NCBI RefSeq assembly: GCF_000372445.1
Contig: NZ_AQUY01000002.1
Location: 151,561-215,560 of the forward strand
Direction: 5' to 3'
Length of the DNA: 64,000 bases
Source: Corynebacterium ulceribovis DSM 45146
GTDB taxonomy: Bacteria > Actinomycetota > Actinomycetes > Mycobacteriales > Mycobacteriaceae
Position numbers and translations under genes: made by a program. Shown here in pieces: positions 13,620 to 22,193 of the stretch (the first letter of the stretch is position 1; each line of letters starts with the position of its first letter). The notes beneath the pieces are model-generated. The model searched no databases. It saw only the letters and a list, made by a program, of their open reading frames with translations, and was not told the DNA's origin.

Positions 13620-13861
13620 CTTATTCCGAGAATGACAAGAAATTGCTTCGGAAAATGCGTGAAGAGGGACCAGCCGCAGCAATTGAGGAAATGCTCGTGG
13701 ACCCGGACGAATTCGAAGATACGGATTTGAGAGAAGCCGCCGGGAGAATTGATGACGAATACCGCAGCTATATTGACGAGATTTACGACGACATCGTTCT
13801 GTTCGACGACGCTATTGAAAAGATTGATGAAGCAATCGAATTGATTGAGGAAAGACAATGA
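13616..13861 (+). CDS. Small acidic phage protein
   Basis: The 81-aa product is very acidic and helical, with a coiled-coil-like C-terminus (DDAIEKIDEAIELIEERQ). It could mimic DNA or bind a host protein, but nothing confirms this. The start overlaps the previous stop by 4 bases and its stop overlaps the next ATG. Confidence 0.55.
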   Translation: MTYSENDKKLLRKMREEGPAAAIEEMLVDPDEFEDTDLREAAGRIDDEYRSYIDEIYDDIVLFDDAIEKIDEAIELIEERQ

Positions 13862-14547
13862 TTAAGACTGATGACACACAATTCATGGTCGATTGCGACC
13901 CGAAGGAACTGCGGGACGCGCTGCGTGCAATCGTCAAAGTTCCATCCACCAAGAAAGATGATGCCCACCTGAATCTGATCAGATTCAAAGCAGATGAAGG
14001 CGGCGACCTCTTCATTTTCGCTGCGAATCGGACAATGCAGGCGCAAGCCCAAATCACACCGACAGCTGTCATCATGCCTGGCGAGTGCGCAATCAGCGTC
14101 CGAGCCGCGAAAGCTTGGATTCAGTGGATTGATGTGCCGGAAGATAACGGGCACATCGAGCTGACCCTGTCCATCGCGGCGAATGGGCCAGCCGCATCAC
14201 TCATCGAGTCCACTGGCACCCGCGACGAGGACCACATCATCCAAGACGCTAATCTCGCTGTCCCTGACACTGCGCCAGAGGTCCTGGACATCATCGCGGG
14301 AGTCAGCCCAGTCAGCTTGGACTTCACGTCACCATCCTTACTGCCCTTTGACGCAGCAGCGCTCATTGCGGCGGCTGGCAAAGCCGTCGCCGCGCCAGCC
14401 ATCATTTCGCGCATGCACCAAGGACGAAAAGCATTCGCAGTCATCGCCGGAAAGGCCTGCACATTCAAGGCGTCGATTTTGGCGTGGCCGGCTGCCGGAC
14501 GCTTCGATGCATTGACCGGAGAATTCATTGAGGACGACGCCGCATGA
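13858..14547 (+). CDS. Possible sliding-clamp-like (DnaN fold) phage protein
   Basis: The 229-aa product begins with a DnaN-like pattern: a helix (KELRDALRAIVKVPSTKKDD) then a beta run (LNLIRFKADEGGDLFIFAAN). It is much shorter than a bacterial beta clamp (about 380 aa), so it would be a two-domain clamp-like protein at most. I hold this call at low to moderate confidence. Position in the replication part of the early region fits. Confidence 0.4.
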   Translation: MIKTDDTQFMVDCDPKELRDALRAIVKVPSTKKDDAHLNLIRFKADEGGDLFIFAANRTMQAQAQITPTAVIMPGECAISVRAAKAWIQWIDVPEDNGHIELTLSIAANGPAASLIESTGTRDEDHIIQDANLAVPDTAPEVLDIIAGVSPVSLDFTSPSLLPFDAAALIAAAGKAVAAPAIISRMHQGRKAFAVIAGKACTFKASILAWPAAGRFDALTGEFIEDDAA

Positions 14548-14678
14548 CATTCATCGCAGCCGTGCCAATCATCATCATCGCCCTGGCGCTCATAGCGGCA
14601 GCGGCATTCACGCCAAAAGAATCATGGTGGCTCGCCAAAAACTACTGGCGACTAATCAGAAAGGACTCAACGAAATGA
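14544..14678 (+). CDS. Small single-helix membrane protein
   Basis: A 44-aa frame starts in an ATGA overlap with the preceding gene and ends in one with the next. Residues 3-22 are a hydrophobic helix (FIAAVPIIIIALALIAAAAF), followed by a Trp/Lys/Arg-rich cytosolic tail. The two exact overlaps make it likely real. Function unknown. Confidence 0.6.
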   Translation: MTFIAAVPIIIIALALIAAAAFTPKESWWLAKNYWRLIRKDSTK

Positions 14679-14977
14679 CGACACAAGACCATCAGTCGCT
14701 CATGATTACCGAGCTGCGGGACATCAAAGATGCGCCAGAAGGGACAATTGTCCGAGCTGACCAGGGCGCGCTTTTTGAGAAAGACCGCGGAAAGTGGAGC
14801 GATGGCGTCGATGCCATCTACACGGATGGCGAGCTGATGGAATTCGCCCCACTCGAAGTGAAGTTTTGGCCGACCTCAAGAGCAACTGTTGACGGTCACC
14901 CACTCCTTTTCACAAAAGGGGAAACGAAAGACACCACCACCGTCGTCCAAGCAAGACCCACAAGAGGAATGCTGTGA
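14675..14977 (+). CDS. Hypothetical phage protein
   Basis: The 100-aa product begins at ATG 14675 in a 4-base overlap; a longer start at 14528 lies inside the clamp-like gene and is rejected. It is a mixed alpha/beta protein (IRADQ-like VRADQGALFEKDRGKWSDG). No family recognised. The next 132 bases to 15110 hold no convincing gene. Confidence 0.6.
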   Translation: MTTQDHQSLMITELRDIKDAPEGTIVRADQGALFEKDRGKWSDGVDAIYTDGELMEFAPLEVKFWPTSRATVDGHPLLFTKGETKDTTTVVQARPTRGML

Positions 14978-15109
14978 CCAGCCCACCACGCCGGGCCAGG
15001 TGCCCGCCCACCAAAACCAAGAACCCACGTTTCATCCGCTGAATGTCTTTGAATGTCAGGAGTCCGTTATGCCACGTTGTGGACAGCCCCGGTCCGGGAG
15101 TGATGCCTA

Positions 15110-16168
15110 ATGGCGTGGCAGCGAACCTCAGACACCATCAATGAGCACCCGGTGTATTCACAGCTCATGGAGATTGCACTGGAGCGGAACGACCCGCGCC
15201 TGGTCGGCGAGATTCGCGGCTACGTGGACATGTTGTACACGTGGTCGGCACTGAACTTCTCCGACTATGTCGTCCCCTATGGTGCAGCGGCTAAGCAGAT
15301 TGGCCCGCTGCGTGTGGATGAGGCAATGGCGCTGATGGAACAGATTGGTGTGGCCGAGCGTGTTCACTCGGCAACGAGAAAGCAATGGAAGCTGATGCGC
15401 CAGGAAGAGTTCATCAACCTCATCACTCGTGATGAGCGGATGATGAAAGCGAAGCGGCGCCGCGACCAGAACCGCGGCGGGCTGATTGTCCCTGTCCTGC
15501 TGCGCGATGGTGACCACTGCCGATACTGCGGCACGGAGGTTAATTGGAAAGACAATAAGAATGATGCCGGTGGCACTTTTGACCACCGCGAACCAGAGAA
15601 AGAGACCACCCCAGAGAACTTTGTTGTGTCATGTCGTGCGTGCAACCGTGCACGTGCTGACCTCCCTTTACCAGATGCAGAACTGCCGCTGATGGAGGTC
15701 CCAGAGGTCCCGGTCTACGGTGATGTGACTCGGCAGAAGCTTGCAAGGTGGAAGTCCGTCGTTGCTCGAACCTGCCTGTCGATGGGGATTGATAACCCGC
15801 TGACAGGTGAGCGGTACAGCAACGACATGAACGAGCGTCCGGTTCCCGTCCATGTGTCGGTTGAGCCGCCTGCGCACCGAGTATCTGTTCCTTCGACGAA
15901 TGCTAATGGTCACCACCGCAACAGCAGTGGTGACCCGGAGCCCGGCCTGCAGCCGGTTGATCCGCGTTTGGCAGGCGATACAACGACGCAGGACAGTGAC
16001 GTTCACCCAGTACCTAACACCAGCCTCCCCGCCAGTAAGGCTGCCCCTTCAACCATGCCGCCGAGCGCTCCCCGCGACAACCAGTCGCAGGGTGAGCCCC
16101 GGGACCGTGACGCTTCTGCTAGCCGTCAGGTTTCGGGAACCAAGCGGCGCCGCCGGCGCAAGCGATAG
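15110..16168 (+). CDS. HNH-nuclease-domain phage protein
   Basis: The 352-aa product has a helical N-terminal domain (about 1-115) with a winged-helix look, then an HNH/Zn region at about 125-190: VLLRDGDHCRYCG, a GTFDHREP core and VVSCRACNRARA. These CxxC pairs bind zinc and the DH is the metal site. The C-terminal 130 residues are Pro/Ser/Arg-rich and disordered, ending in a basic KRRRRRKR tail. HNH proteins with a replication-initiator-like N-terminus occur in actinophage early regions; the role is inferred. Confidence 0.65.
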   Translation: MAWQRTSDTINEHPVYSQLMEIALERNDPRLVGEIRGYVDMLYTWSALNFSDYVVPYGAAAKQIGPLRVDEAMALMEQIGVAERVHSATRKQWKLMRQEEFINLITRDERMMKAKRRRDQNRGGLIVPVLLRDGDHCRYCGTEVNWKDNKNDAGGTFDHREPEKETTPENFVVSCRACNRARADLPLPDAELPLMEVPEVPVYGDVTRQKLARWKSVVARTCLSMGIDNPLTGERYSNDMNERPVPVHVSVEPPAHRVSVPSTNANGHHRNSSGDPEPGLQPVDPRLAGDTTTQDSDVHPVPNTSLPASKAAPSTMPPSAPRDNQSQGEPRDRDASASRQVSGTKRRRRRKR

Positions 16169-16331
16169 TTCCCCGCCGGCACGAGGTCTGTCCGACCTGA
16201 GCAGCAAAGCAGGTGGGCAGACGGCACGCGTTGACATGCACTTCGTCAGCGTGGTCTTTCGCATGCCAGAAACCTATTTGTCAGCCGAGAAAATCTAGCC
16301 CTGCAGAGGAGGGGGCAGAGTTCCGGACACC

Positions 16332-16359
16332 GGGTCGGGACGGGTCGGGTCGGGACGGG
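16332..16359 (+). repeat. G-quadruplex-type G-run cluster in an intergenic region
   Basis: Six GGG runs (16332, 16337, 16342, 16347, 16352, 16357) are each separated by exactly two bases (TC or AC), giving a 5-bp period. This exceeds the usual G-quadruplex requirement of four runs. It lies in the 224-bp gap between the HNH gene (ends 16168) and the next start (16393); no other feature was seen in that gap. Confidence 0.65.
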
Positions 16360-16392
16360 AAAGCATTTACATCCAACCTTCCTTTCAGATTC

Positions 16393-17097
16393 ATGACTTC
16401 CTCTTCTTTCAGCCGAGCTCTTTGTGATTACCTTCTAGCCTTTGAGAGGACTGCCGCTGTGTTGTCTGAGATTGACCAAGACCGTTTGGGTAGGGCCCTG
16501 GTGTTGATTGAAAAGCATGCCCCCCACCTGGACGAGTTGATAGCCCCGGGTACCCCGGCCTCCGGGACGAACGCCGGGCGGGGTGTCTCCCAGCCCCGGT
16601 CACGCCCACCACTATCTATGAACCCGCTTGTGCTGAAGATGCAGCTGCAGGACGGGCTACGGCGGTGGGCTATCCGTGTGTGCTTCGCTCATGGTCTGCT
16701 GAGCCCTAAAGGTTCGCAGCCGAGTGTATGGGCGAACTGGTTGTACGCGCAGCTGCCTGAACTGTGTGCGCTCGAGAGTTCGAACACGGCGGTGGAAGAG
16801 TTCGAACAGTTGGCGCGTGAGCTGATGGATGTGGTGCTGCCGCCTGAACCTGTGCGTCAGCCTGGTGAGCGTGTGGTTCCACAAGCTGGAACCGCGAATC
16901 AACTGTCACAAGCAGCAGCAGTCCTTGGATATCCAGTCTCTAAGCACACCATCAGGCATTGGGCAAAGACCGGGAAAATCACCGGCACCATCCGCCAAGA
17001 CGGGGCAGTCGAGTACCAGCTCGATGAAGTCATGAACCTGGCCAAAGGCATGCAGCAACGAATCGCAGAAACCCATGAGGTGAACCGACGTGCCTAA
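16393..17097 (+). CDS. Hypothetical phage protein with C-terminal helix-turn-helix
   Basis: The 234-aa product has a helical N-terminus (LLAFERTAAVLSEIDQDRLG) and a C-terminal MerR-like DNA-binding segment at about 190-230 (VSKHTIRHWAKTGKITGTI, then VEYQLDEVMNLAK). I chose ATG 16393; a longer frame from 16213 would run through the G-rich repeat and is not coding-like. It is the last gene before the packaging genes and could regulate late transcription. Confidence 0.6.
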   Translation: MTSSSFSRALCDYLLAFERTAAVLSEIDQDRLGRALVLIEKHAPHLDELIAPGTPASGTNAGRGVSQPRSRPPLSMNPLVLKMQLQDGLRRWAIRVCFAHGLLSPKGSQPSVWANWLYAQLPELCALESSNTAVEEFEQLARELMDVVLPPEPVRQPGERVVPQAGTANQLSQAAAVLGYPVSKHTIRHWAKTGKITGTIRQDGAVEYQLDEVMNLAKGMQQRIAETHEVNRRA

Positions 17098-17181
17098 AAC
17101 CTCTGACCAGCGTTTATACCCCACGTTTGGTATGCTGGACGCAAGCAAGCCGTGGGCATTGGTGAAGAAACCTCTGACCAG
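17097..17181 (+). repeat. Direct repeats upstream of the packaging genes
   Basis: AAACCTCTGACCAG is present at 17097-17110 and 17168-17181, 71 bp apart, and AACCTCTGACC recurs at 17687-17697 inside the small terminase gene. Their position around the start of the packaging module suggests terminase or regulator binding sites. Confidence 0.5.
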
Positions 17182-17208
17182 GGCTTTCGTCGTATCTGGT
17201 GGTTGCTG

Positions 17209-17487
17209 ATGTCACGTACAGCCGACCGCCACTACCGCCGCCGCCGGGCAAAAGCCCTCAAAGGTGATGACCTTGTCTGCGCCTGGTGCGGCGGGCCAAT
17301 CGATAAAGCGTTGAAGTGGCCGCACCCATTCAGCGCGTCAGCGGACCACATCACGCCAGTAGCCGCCGGAGGACACAACCGAGGCCCACTGCAACCGATG
17401 CACTTGAGCTGCAACCAATCCGCAGGAGCCAAGGGCCATCGCAAGCCACCGCAATCCAAGCGCCGGCACCAGAGGAATTGGGGCTAA
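17209..17487 (+). CDS. HNH endonuclease adjacent to terminase
   Basis: The 92-aa product is a compact HNH enzyme: CAWCGG zinc pair, ADHITPVAAGGHN with the catalytic His and metal ligand, and HLSCNQSAG. In cos phages such as HK97 an HNH protein beside terminase assists cleavage of the packaging site. I chose ATG 17209 because RTADRHYRRRRA is a usual N-terminus for this family; the frame is open further upstream without a good start. Confidence 0.8.
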   Translation: MSRTADRHYRRRRAKALKGDDLVCAWCGGPIDKALKWPHPFSASADHITPVAAGGHNRGPLQPMHLSCNQSAGAKGHRKPPQSKRRHQRNWG

Positions 17488-17521
17488 CCATGACCCAACG
17501 CGCCTGGTCACAGTTGTCACC

Positions 17522-17574
17522 CTGGGGAGAGAACCCCAGGACACGGCCCGTTGCTTAGAGGGCCCGCGTTGCTT
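17522..17574. other. Candidate cos/packaging region
   Basis: The gap between HNH and the small terminase (17488-17652) holds a CTGGGG AGAGAA CCCCAG hairpin (17522-17539) and two related direct repeats, GGCCCGTTGCTT (17545) and GGCCCGCGTTGCTT (17561), spaced 16 bp, around a GGGCCC palindrome. Cos sites usually lie here, but no cut site can be read from sequence alone. Confidence 0.35.
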
Positions 17575-17652
17575 GGATACCTCCCCTGACCTGCGAAAAC
17601 CAAGTGGGACAAGAGTGTGACAGGCGGGAAAACCAAACCGAGGAGGTGCCAT

Positions 17653-18060
17653 GTGCTGAACGGGAAAAGCTGCATTGTTTGCGCAGAACCTCTGACCGGC
17701 CGTCAACGCTTATTCTGCTCTGCACGCTGCAGAAAGCGAGGGCAGCGGCACCCAGATAAGTATCCAAAGCCAGACAAACCACAGCTGGCAGTAGTCACGG
17801 CACAGAAACCACCCATGAAGACCGTGGGGCGCATCTCAGCAGCAGTCAACGCAGGAAAGCGGGAAGAAATCCTGGACGCGCTGTTGCAGCGCCTGGCCGT
17901 CGAAATCGACGTGTCTGATGACGCTCGCATCATCGCGCCACTGGCTGGCCGCATGCTCGACATCATTGACCGCACCCAACCGGAAAACAACGAAAACAAG
18001 AAGGGAGGACTGCTAGATGAACTCACTGCACGCCGTGCCCGACGCGCCGAGGCTAGGTAG
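17653..18060 (+). CDS. Terminase small subunit candidate with zinc finger
   Basis: The 135-aa product begins with a Cys4 finger (SCIVCAEP, then LFCSARCRKRG) followed by a helical region rich in charged residues (EEILDALLQRLAVEID). Position directly before TerL and the overlap with its start (18017) support the small subunit role, which is to recognise phage DNA. I chose GTG 17653 because AGGAGG at 17641-17646 is 6 bases upstream; GTG 17617 has no such site. Confidence 0.65.
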   Translation: MLNGKSCIVCAEPLTGRQRLFCSARCRKRGQRHPDKYPKPDKPQLAVVTAQKPPMKTVGRISAAVNAGKREEILDALLQRLAVEIDVSDDARIIAPLAGRMLDIIDRTQPENNENKKGGLLDELTARRARRAEAR

Positions 18061-19501
18061 CCAACAGCCCACCTTCCTCCATAAGCCACAGACAGAACCA
18101 GTCGACTTCTATGACGGCGAAGACGCAGTAGACCTCTCCGCAGCACTCGGACTGATTCCTGACGAATGGCAAGAAGGCGTCGTTACCGGAATCATGGCCC
18201 GCGGCGAAGACGGCCAACTGGTTGCCAAACGCGCCGGGCTGTCTGTTCCACGTCAGAACGGTAAAAATGGCGTGCTGGAAATCGTTGAGCTGGCTCAAAT
18301 GGTGCTGCTTGGGCGGTGCGTCCTACATACGGCACACCAAGTGAAGACTTCGAGGAAGGCCTTCAAGCGGCTTTCTGCGTACTTCGAGGAAAACGACGAG
18401 TTGGCTGCGATGGTCAAGACGATTCGGCGGGTCAACGGCCAGGAGCTCGTGGAGCTGACCAATGGTGCAACGTGTGAGTTCGTGGCACGTTCGAAAAGCT
18501 CTGCTCGTGGGTTCACCGTTGACACCTTGGTGCTCGATGAGGCCCAGGAGCTGACGGAGGAAGCCCTTGAGGCTCTGATGCCGACTATCTCGGCGGGGCC
18601 TGCCGATGACCCGCAAATCATCATCATGGGGACACCGCCGGCTCCGACGGACCCAGCAGGTGACGTGTTCCGCAGGACACATGATGAGGCGCATGCCGGA
18701 ACGGACCCACAGTTGTGGTGGGCGGAATGGTCGGTTCTCCCTGACTCTGGTGGCGCTGAGATTGATTCAGACGAAGTAGATCTATGGTTCCAGGCGAATC
18801 CAGCGCTGGGCAAGCGCATGCGGCTGGAAACAGTGCAATCAGAGCGCAAGACGCTTTCTGATGAATCATTCCGCCGTGAACGTCTTGGGATGTGGGAGCA
18901 GGAGCGTACTGCCCGTGTGCTGCCGATTGAGGATTGGCAGGCGTGCGCTGACCCGAATGTTACTGACGATGGGGAGCCTGTCGCGATTGCCGTGGACATT
19001 TCCCCTGGGCGTGATGCCGCGTCCATCGTGGCGTGTGGAATGAGTCTGGAAGGTCAAGTGTGGGTAGACGTGGTGGAGAACCGCCGCGGCACTCCTGAGT
19101 GGGTGATTCCGAGGCTCAAGGCGATTCTGGAGAAACAAGCTTGCCGAGCCGTGTTGATTGATGTCCTTTCACCAGCAGGGTCGCTCATTGACCCGTTGGA
19201 AGCGGAAGGCATCAAGGTATCGAGGACCGGTTCCAACATTCTTGCGGCAGCAACCGCGCAGATTTACGACGCTGTGATGTCGCACGAACTCAGGCATATG
19301 GACCAAACCAGCCTGAACCTGGCTGCCGCAGCTGCCCGCAAGCGCAAGCTCGGTGATGCCTGGGCGTGGAATCGCTCAAACCAAGACGCTGACATCACGC
19401 CTTTGGTGGCAGCAACGCTGGCCTACACAGGCCGCACATACACACGCGCCAAACGGCCAGTGAAGCCCGTGAAACCGAAAAGGAAGGTGGTGGTCTGGTG
19501 A
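18017..19501 (+). CDS. Terminase large subunit
   Basis: The 494-aa product is the packaging motor. A Walker A variant (SVPRQNGKN, about residue 77) and Walker B (DTLVLDEAQE, about 170) define the ATPase; the segment MGTPP is the coupling motif. The C-terminal nuclease domain contains AIAVDISPGRDA (Asp metal ligand) near residue 320. It starts within the end of the small subunit gene and overlaps the portal gene by 4 bases. Length matches the family. Confidence 0.93.
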   Translation: MNSLHAVPDAPRLGSQQPTFLHKPQTEPVDFYDGEDAVDLSAALGLIPDEWQEGVVTGIMARGEDGQLVAKRAGLSVPRQNGKNGVLEIVELAQMVLLGRCVLHTAHQVKTSRKAFKRLSAYFEENDELAAMVKTIRRVNGQELVELTNGATCEFVARSKSSARGFTVDTLVLDEAQELTEEALEALMPTISAGPADDPQIIIMGTPPAPTDPAGDVFRRTHDEAHAGTDPQLWWAEWSVLPDSGGAEIDSDEVDLWFQANPALGKRMRLETVQSERKTLSDESFRRERLGMWEQERTARVLPIEDWQACADPNVTDDGEPVAIAVDISPGRDAASIVACGMSLEGQVWVDVVENRRGTPEWVIPRLKAILEKQACRAVLIDVLSPAGSLIDPLEAEGIKVSRTGSNILAAATAQIYDAVMSHELRHMDQTSLNLAAAAARKRKLGDAWAWNRSNQDADITPLVAATLAYTGRTYTRAKRPVKPVKPKRKVVVW

Positions 19502-20946
19502 GCACCCTCGACGCTCTAACCCGAGAAGAACAAGCATTGGTGACCAAACAGCTTGGCCAACTATCCAAGTTCAGCGCTGTAAACCAGGTTCACGAGGCGT
19601 ACTACGACGGTTCATTCGCTGCGAACATCCTGAACATCTCCACCCCAAAACACATAGGCCGTATCCTCCGAACCGTCTCCGGGTGGGCAGGCACCGCCGT
19701 AGACGTTCTCGAGGAGCGCCTTGACTTCCTGGGATTTGCCGATGATGACCTACTTGATGTGTTCATGGACAACGCCCTGGACGAAGAATCCGGGCAAGTA
19801 CACCTCGACACACTCATTTATGGCATCGGCTTCGTCTCGGTCACCGCAGGCACGGGAAACGAACCCGAAACATTGGTGCGTGGCCACGACGCGAAGAACA
19901 CAACCGGAATTCTGAACCCACGCTCCCGCATGCTCGAAGCGGCACTAACCAGAGAAATCAAAGATGGCGAAGTGAAGGGAATGGAACTCTGGCTCCCAGA
20001 CCAAATCGTCACGGCAAAACGTGCCAGCGACAGCGCACCATGGGAAGTCACCGACCGAACCGCACATAACTTCGGAGCAGTACCACTCGTCCCATTCATC
20101 AACCGCGCACGAACCGGAAACCGATACGGAAAATCCGAAGTCACAGCACCACTACGCCGATACGCAGACGCAGCGGTCCGCACCCTCATCTCCATGGACG
20201 TCAACCGCGAATTCTTCTCCGCACCACAGCGATACGCCATCGGCATGGACCAAGAAGACTTCGTCGGCCCTGACGGACAACCACTAAGCCCCTGGCAAAT
20301 CCTCACCGGCCGTATCTGGATGACCGGCCCCATCGACGAAGACGAAAAGACACCCAACCTCGGCGAATTCTCACCACAACCACCAGGCCCATTCCTCGAC
20401 CAAATCGAAGGACTAGCCCAGCTCGCCGCAGCAGAAGCCGGACTACCCAGCCATTACTTCGGGCTCCGCGGCGACCAAGCCACTTCCGCCGACGCTATCC
20501 GCGCCATGGAAGCACGCCTTGTAAAACGTGCAGAACGTCGCCAAAAGTCCTTCGGCCGTTCCTGGGCCCAAGTCTCAAAACTCATTAGAGCCGGACAGCA
20601 AAACACCACAGTCGCAGAAGCAGAAGCATCCACAACCCGATGGGGAAACCCAGCAACACCAACCGTCGGCGCAACCATGGACGCCATGGTCAAAGCTGTC
20701 CAAGCCGGAGTCGCGCCGGGCAATTCTCGTGTGATTTGGGATCGTGTTGGTTTCACTCCGGAGGAGCAGCGTCTGTTGGAGCGTGAATCCATTGCGCGTC
20801 GCCTAAGTGAGCGTGCGGCGATGCTTTCTGGGGCTTCCAGGATGGTCAGCGAGTCCGACCGTGAGGCGGCTGGCGCGGGAGCTGCAGTTGAAGCTGATGC
20901 AGGGTTGGATGCATTTGTTCGTGGGCATGATTCCAGTGGGTTGTAG
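19498..20946 (+). CDS. Portal protein
   Basis: The 482-aa product matches SPP1-Gp6-type portals of actinophages: a helical N-terminus (HEAYYDGSFAANILNIS), the wing region with RILRTVSGWAGTAVDVLEER, and a clip and stem region containing LPSHYFGLRGDQATSADAIR. Twelve copies form the DNA entry ring and the head-tail joint. It begins at GTG in a 4-base overlap with TerL. Third-position base use shifts to G/T-rich near 20710, close to the end, a possible recombination junction. Confidence 0.9.
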   Translation: MSTLDALTREEQALVTKQLGQLSKFSAVNQVHEAYYDGSFAANILNISTPKHIGRILRTVSGWAGTAVDVLEERLDFLGFADDDLLDVFMDNALDEESGQVHLDTLIYGIGFVSVTAGTGNEPETLVRGHDAKNTTGILNPRSRMLEAALTREIKDGEVKGMELWLPDQIVTAKRASDSAPWEVTDRTAHNFGAVPLVPFINRARTGNRYGKSEVTAPLRRYADAAVRTLISMDVNREFFSAPQRYAIGMDQEDFVGPDGQPLSPWQILTGRIWMTGPIDEDEKTPNLGEFSPQPPGPFLDQIEGLAQLAAAEAGLPSHYFGLRGDQATSADAIRAMEARLVKRAERRQKSFGRSWAQVSKLIRAGQQNTTVAEAEASTTRWGNPATPTVGATMDAMVKAVQAGVAPGNSRVIWDRVGFTPEEQRLLERESIARRLSERAAMLSGASRMVSESDREAAGAGAAVEADAGLDAFVRGHDSSGL

Positions 20947-20957
20947 GGAGGTTGGCC

Positions 20958-22193
20958 ATGAGTGATGACTTTCCGGGGTATGCACTGACGTTGGACCACC
21001 TTCGGATGCTGGCGCAGCAGGATTTGGCGGACTGGTGGGCTAACACCAGCCGGTTATCTCCTCCAGTGCGAATGGACACGCTCCGTGAGGCATTTCACGC
21101 AATTCAGAGCGCATACGGAGAACAAGCAGCGTTAATGGCTGCAGAGAACCTGTTTCTAAAGCGCTCTTTGGATGAGTCTCTGTCGCAATTGGAGTTTCCG
21201 GCAATTGCTGAACCAGTGGCTTATGAGAAGGCGGCTGCTGGGTTTAACTGGGCGACTGCGAAGTACCGTGAGGATTTTGACCCAGAAGATTTAGGTGAAG
21301 CGCAAGGAAAGCTTTCGGGCGTGCTTAACCGTTTGGTTGCGCAGCCGGCACACGATACGCATGCGAATGCGATTATTGCTGCAGGGACGGGCTATGCGCG
21401 CGTGCCGGAACCTGGCGCGTGTAGCTTTTGCTTGATGTTGGCGTCCCGTGGGGCTGCGTATTCACGTGAAGCTGTGGAGTCAGCAAATCGGTATCACGAT
21501 AATTGCCGATGTGTGGCGATTGAGGTGAAGGATGATGCGTCCTTGCCGCGGATTAATCGTGAGCTGAAGCAATTGTGGGATTCGACGGGGAAGAAGCTGG
21601 GAGCGACTCCAACGGACCGTCAATTCCAGGAGTCGTTGATCAGGTACAAGAACAAGACGCCTGATTGGGTTCCTCGCGATGCTGTGAGGTTCAGTGATGT
21701 GCCCAAGAACAATCGCGGTCTGCATCCTGGGGTGAAAAGTGTCGAAGAATTGGACAAGCACCACTTGTTTGGGACTCCGTCCACATTGGCTTCAACCGTG
21801 CGGACAAAACAGGAGCAAAGAATTTACGACTCTGAAGAACGCGTGATTGATTGGATTAAAGGCAATGGGGCATCGGAAGTTCGAAGAGTAGGCTTAGCTA
21901 GTGAAGCCGTTCCTTCGCTGCCGGAAGATTTCAGTAAGACACCGGACATCGCGGTTGAGGGCTTAACTGCCGATATTAAGACGATACGTGCAGCTAAAGG
22001 GATTCAAAAGAATGCTAAAAAAGGGGCGGAACAATCGGCAATGCTGATTTTCGACGTTCGTGATTCGGAGCTTCAGCGGAATGAAGTATTGCGGTCCGGG
22101 AAGAATGCAGTCCGCGATTACGGTGATAGGCTTGAGCGGATAGTAATCATAGGTCGTGATTTTACTTTCCTATGGGAGGGAGGGGCTGGATGA
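20958..22193 (+). CDS. MuF-like minor capsid protein fused to a C-terminal toxin-like nuclease domain
   Basis: Residues 1-200 of this 411-aa protein resemble actinophage MuF/capsid maturation proteins: GACSFCLMLASRGAAYSR with C155 and C158, then YHDNCRCVAIE with H180, C183 and C185, a likely zinc site. From about residue 285 it carries an unrelated domain with a nuclease-like motif: AVEGLTADIKTI (Asp339 and Lys341), as in contact-dependent or restriction-like RNA/DNA nucleases, then FDVRDS and a beta-rich end. Base use in this part is more A+T-rich than its neighbours. ATG 20958 follows GGGAGG. Its stop overlaps a small gene that looks like an immunity protein, which matches known polymorphic MuF toxins of prophages. 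Confidence 0.75.
   Translation: MSDDFPGYALTLDHLRMLAQQDLADWWANTSRLSPPVRMDTLREAFHAIQSAYGEQAALMAAENLFLKRSLDESLSQLEFPAIAEPVAYEKAAAGFNWATAKYREDFDPEDLGEAQGKLSGVLNRLVAQPAHDTHANAIIAAGTGYARVPEPGACSFCLMLASRGAAYSREAVESANRYHDNCRCVAIEVKDDASLPRINRELKQLWDSTGKKLGATPTDRQFQESLIRYKNKTPDWVPRDAVRFSDVPKNNRGLHPGVKSVEELDKHHLFGTPSTLASTVRTKQEQRIYDSEERVIDWIKGNGASEVRRVGLASEAVPSLPEDFSKTPDIAVEGLTADIKTIRAAKGIQKNAKKGAEQSAMLIFDVRDSELQRNEVLRSGKNAVRDYGDRLERIVIIGRDFTFLWEGGAG

Noticed and set aside
14978..15109. Small frames of 22-33 codons before the HNH protein
   Set aside because: Several short frames are open but none has a ribosome site or a convincing overlap, so the gap is left without a gene.
16213..16392. Upstream 60-codon extension of the 16393-17097 gene
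   Set aside because: It would encode the G-run repeat as Gly/Arg/Asp low complexity; the ATG at 16393 gives a normal N-terminus.
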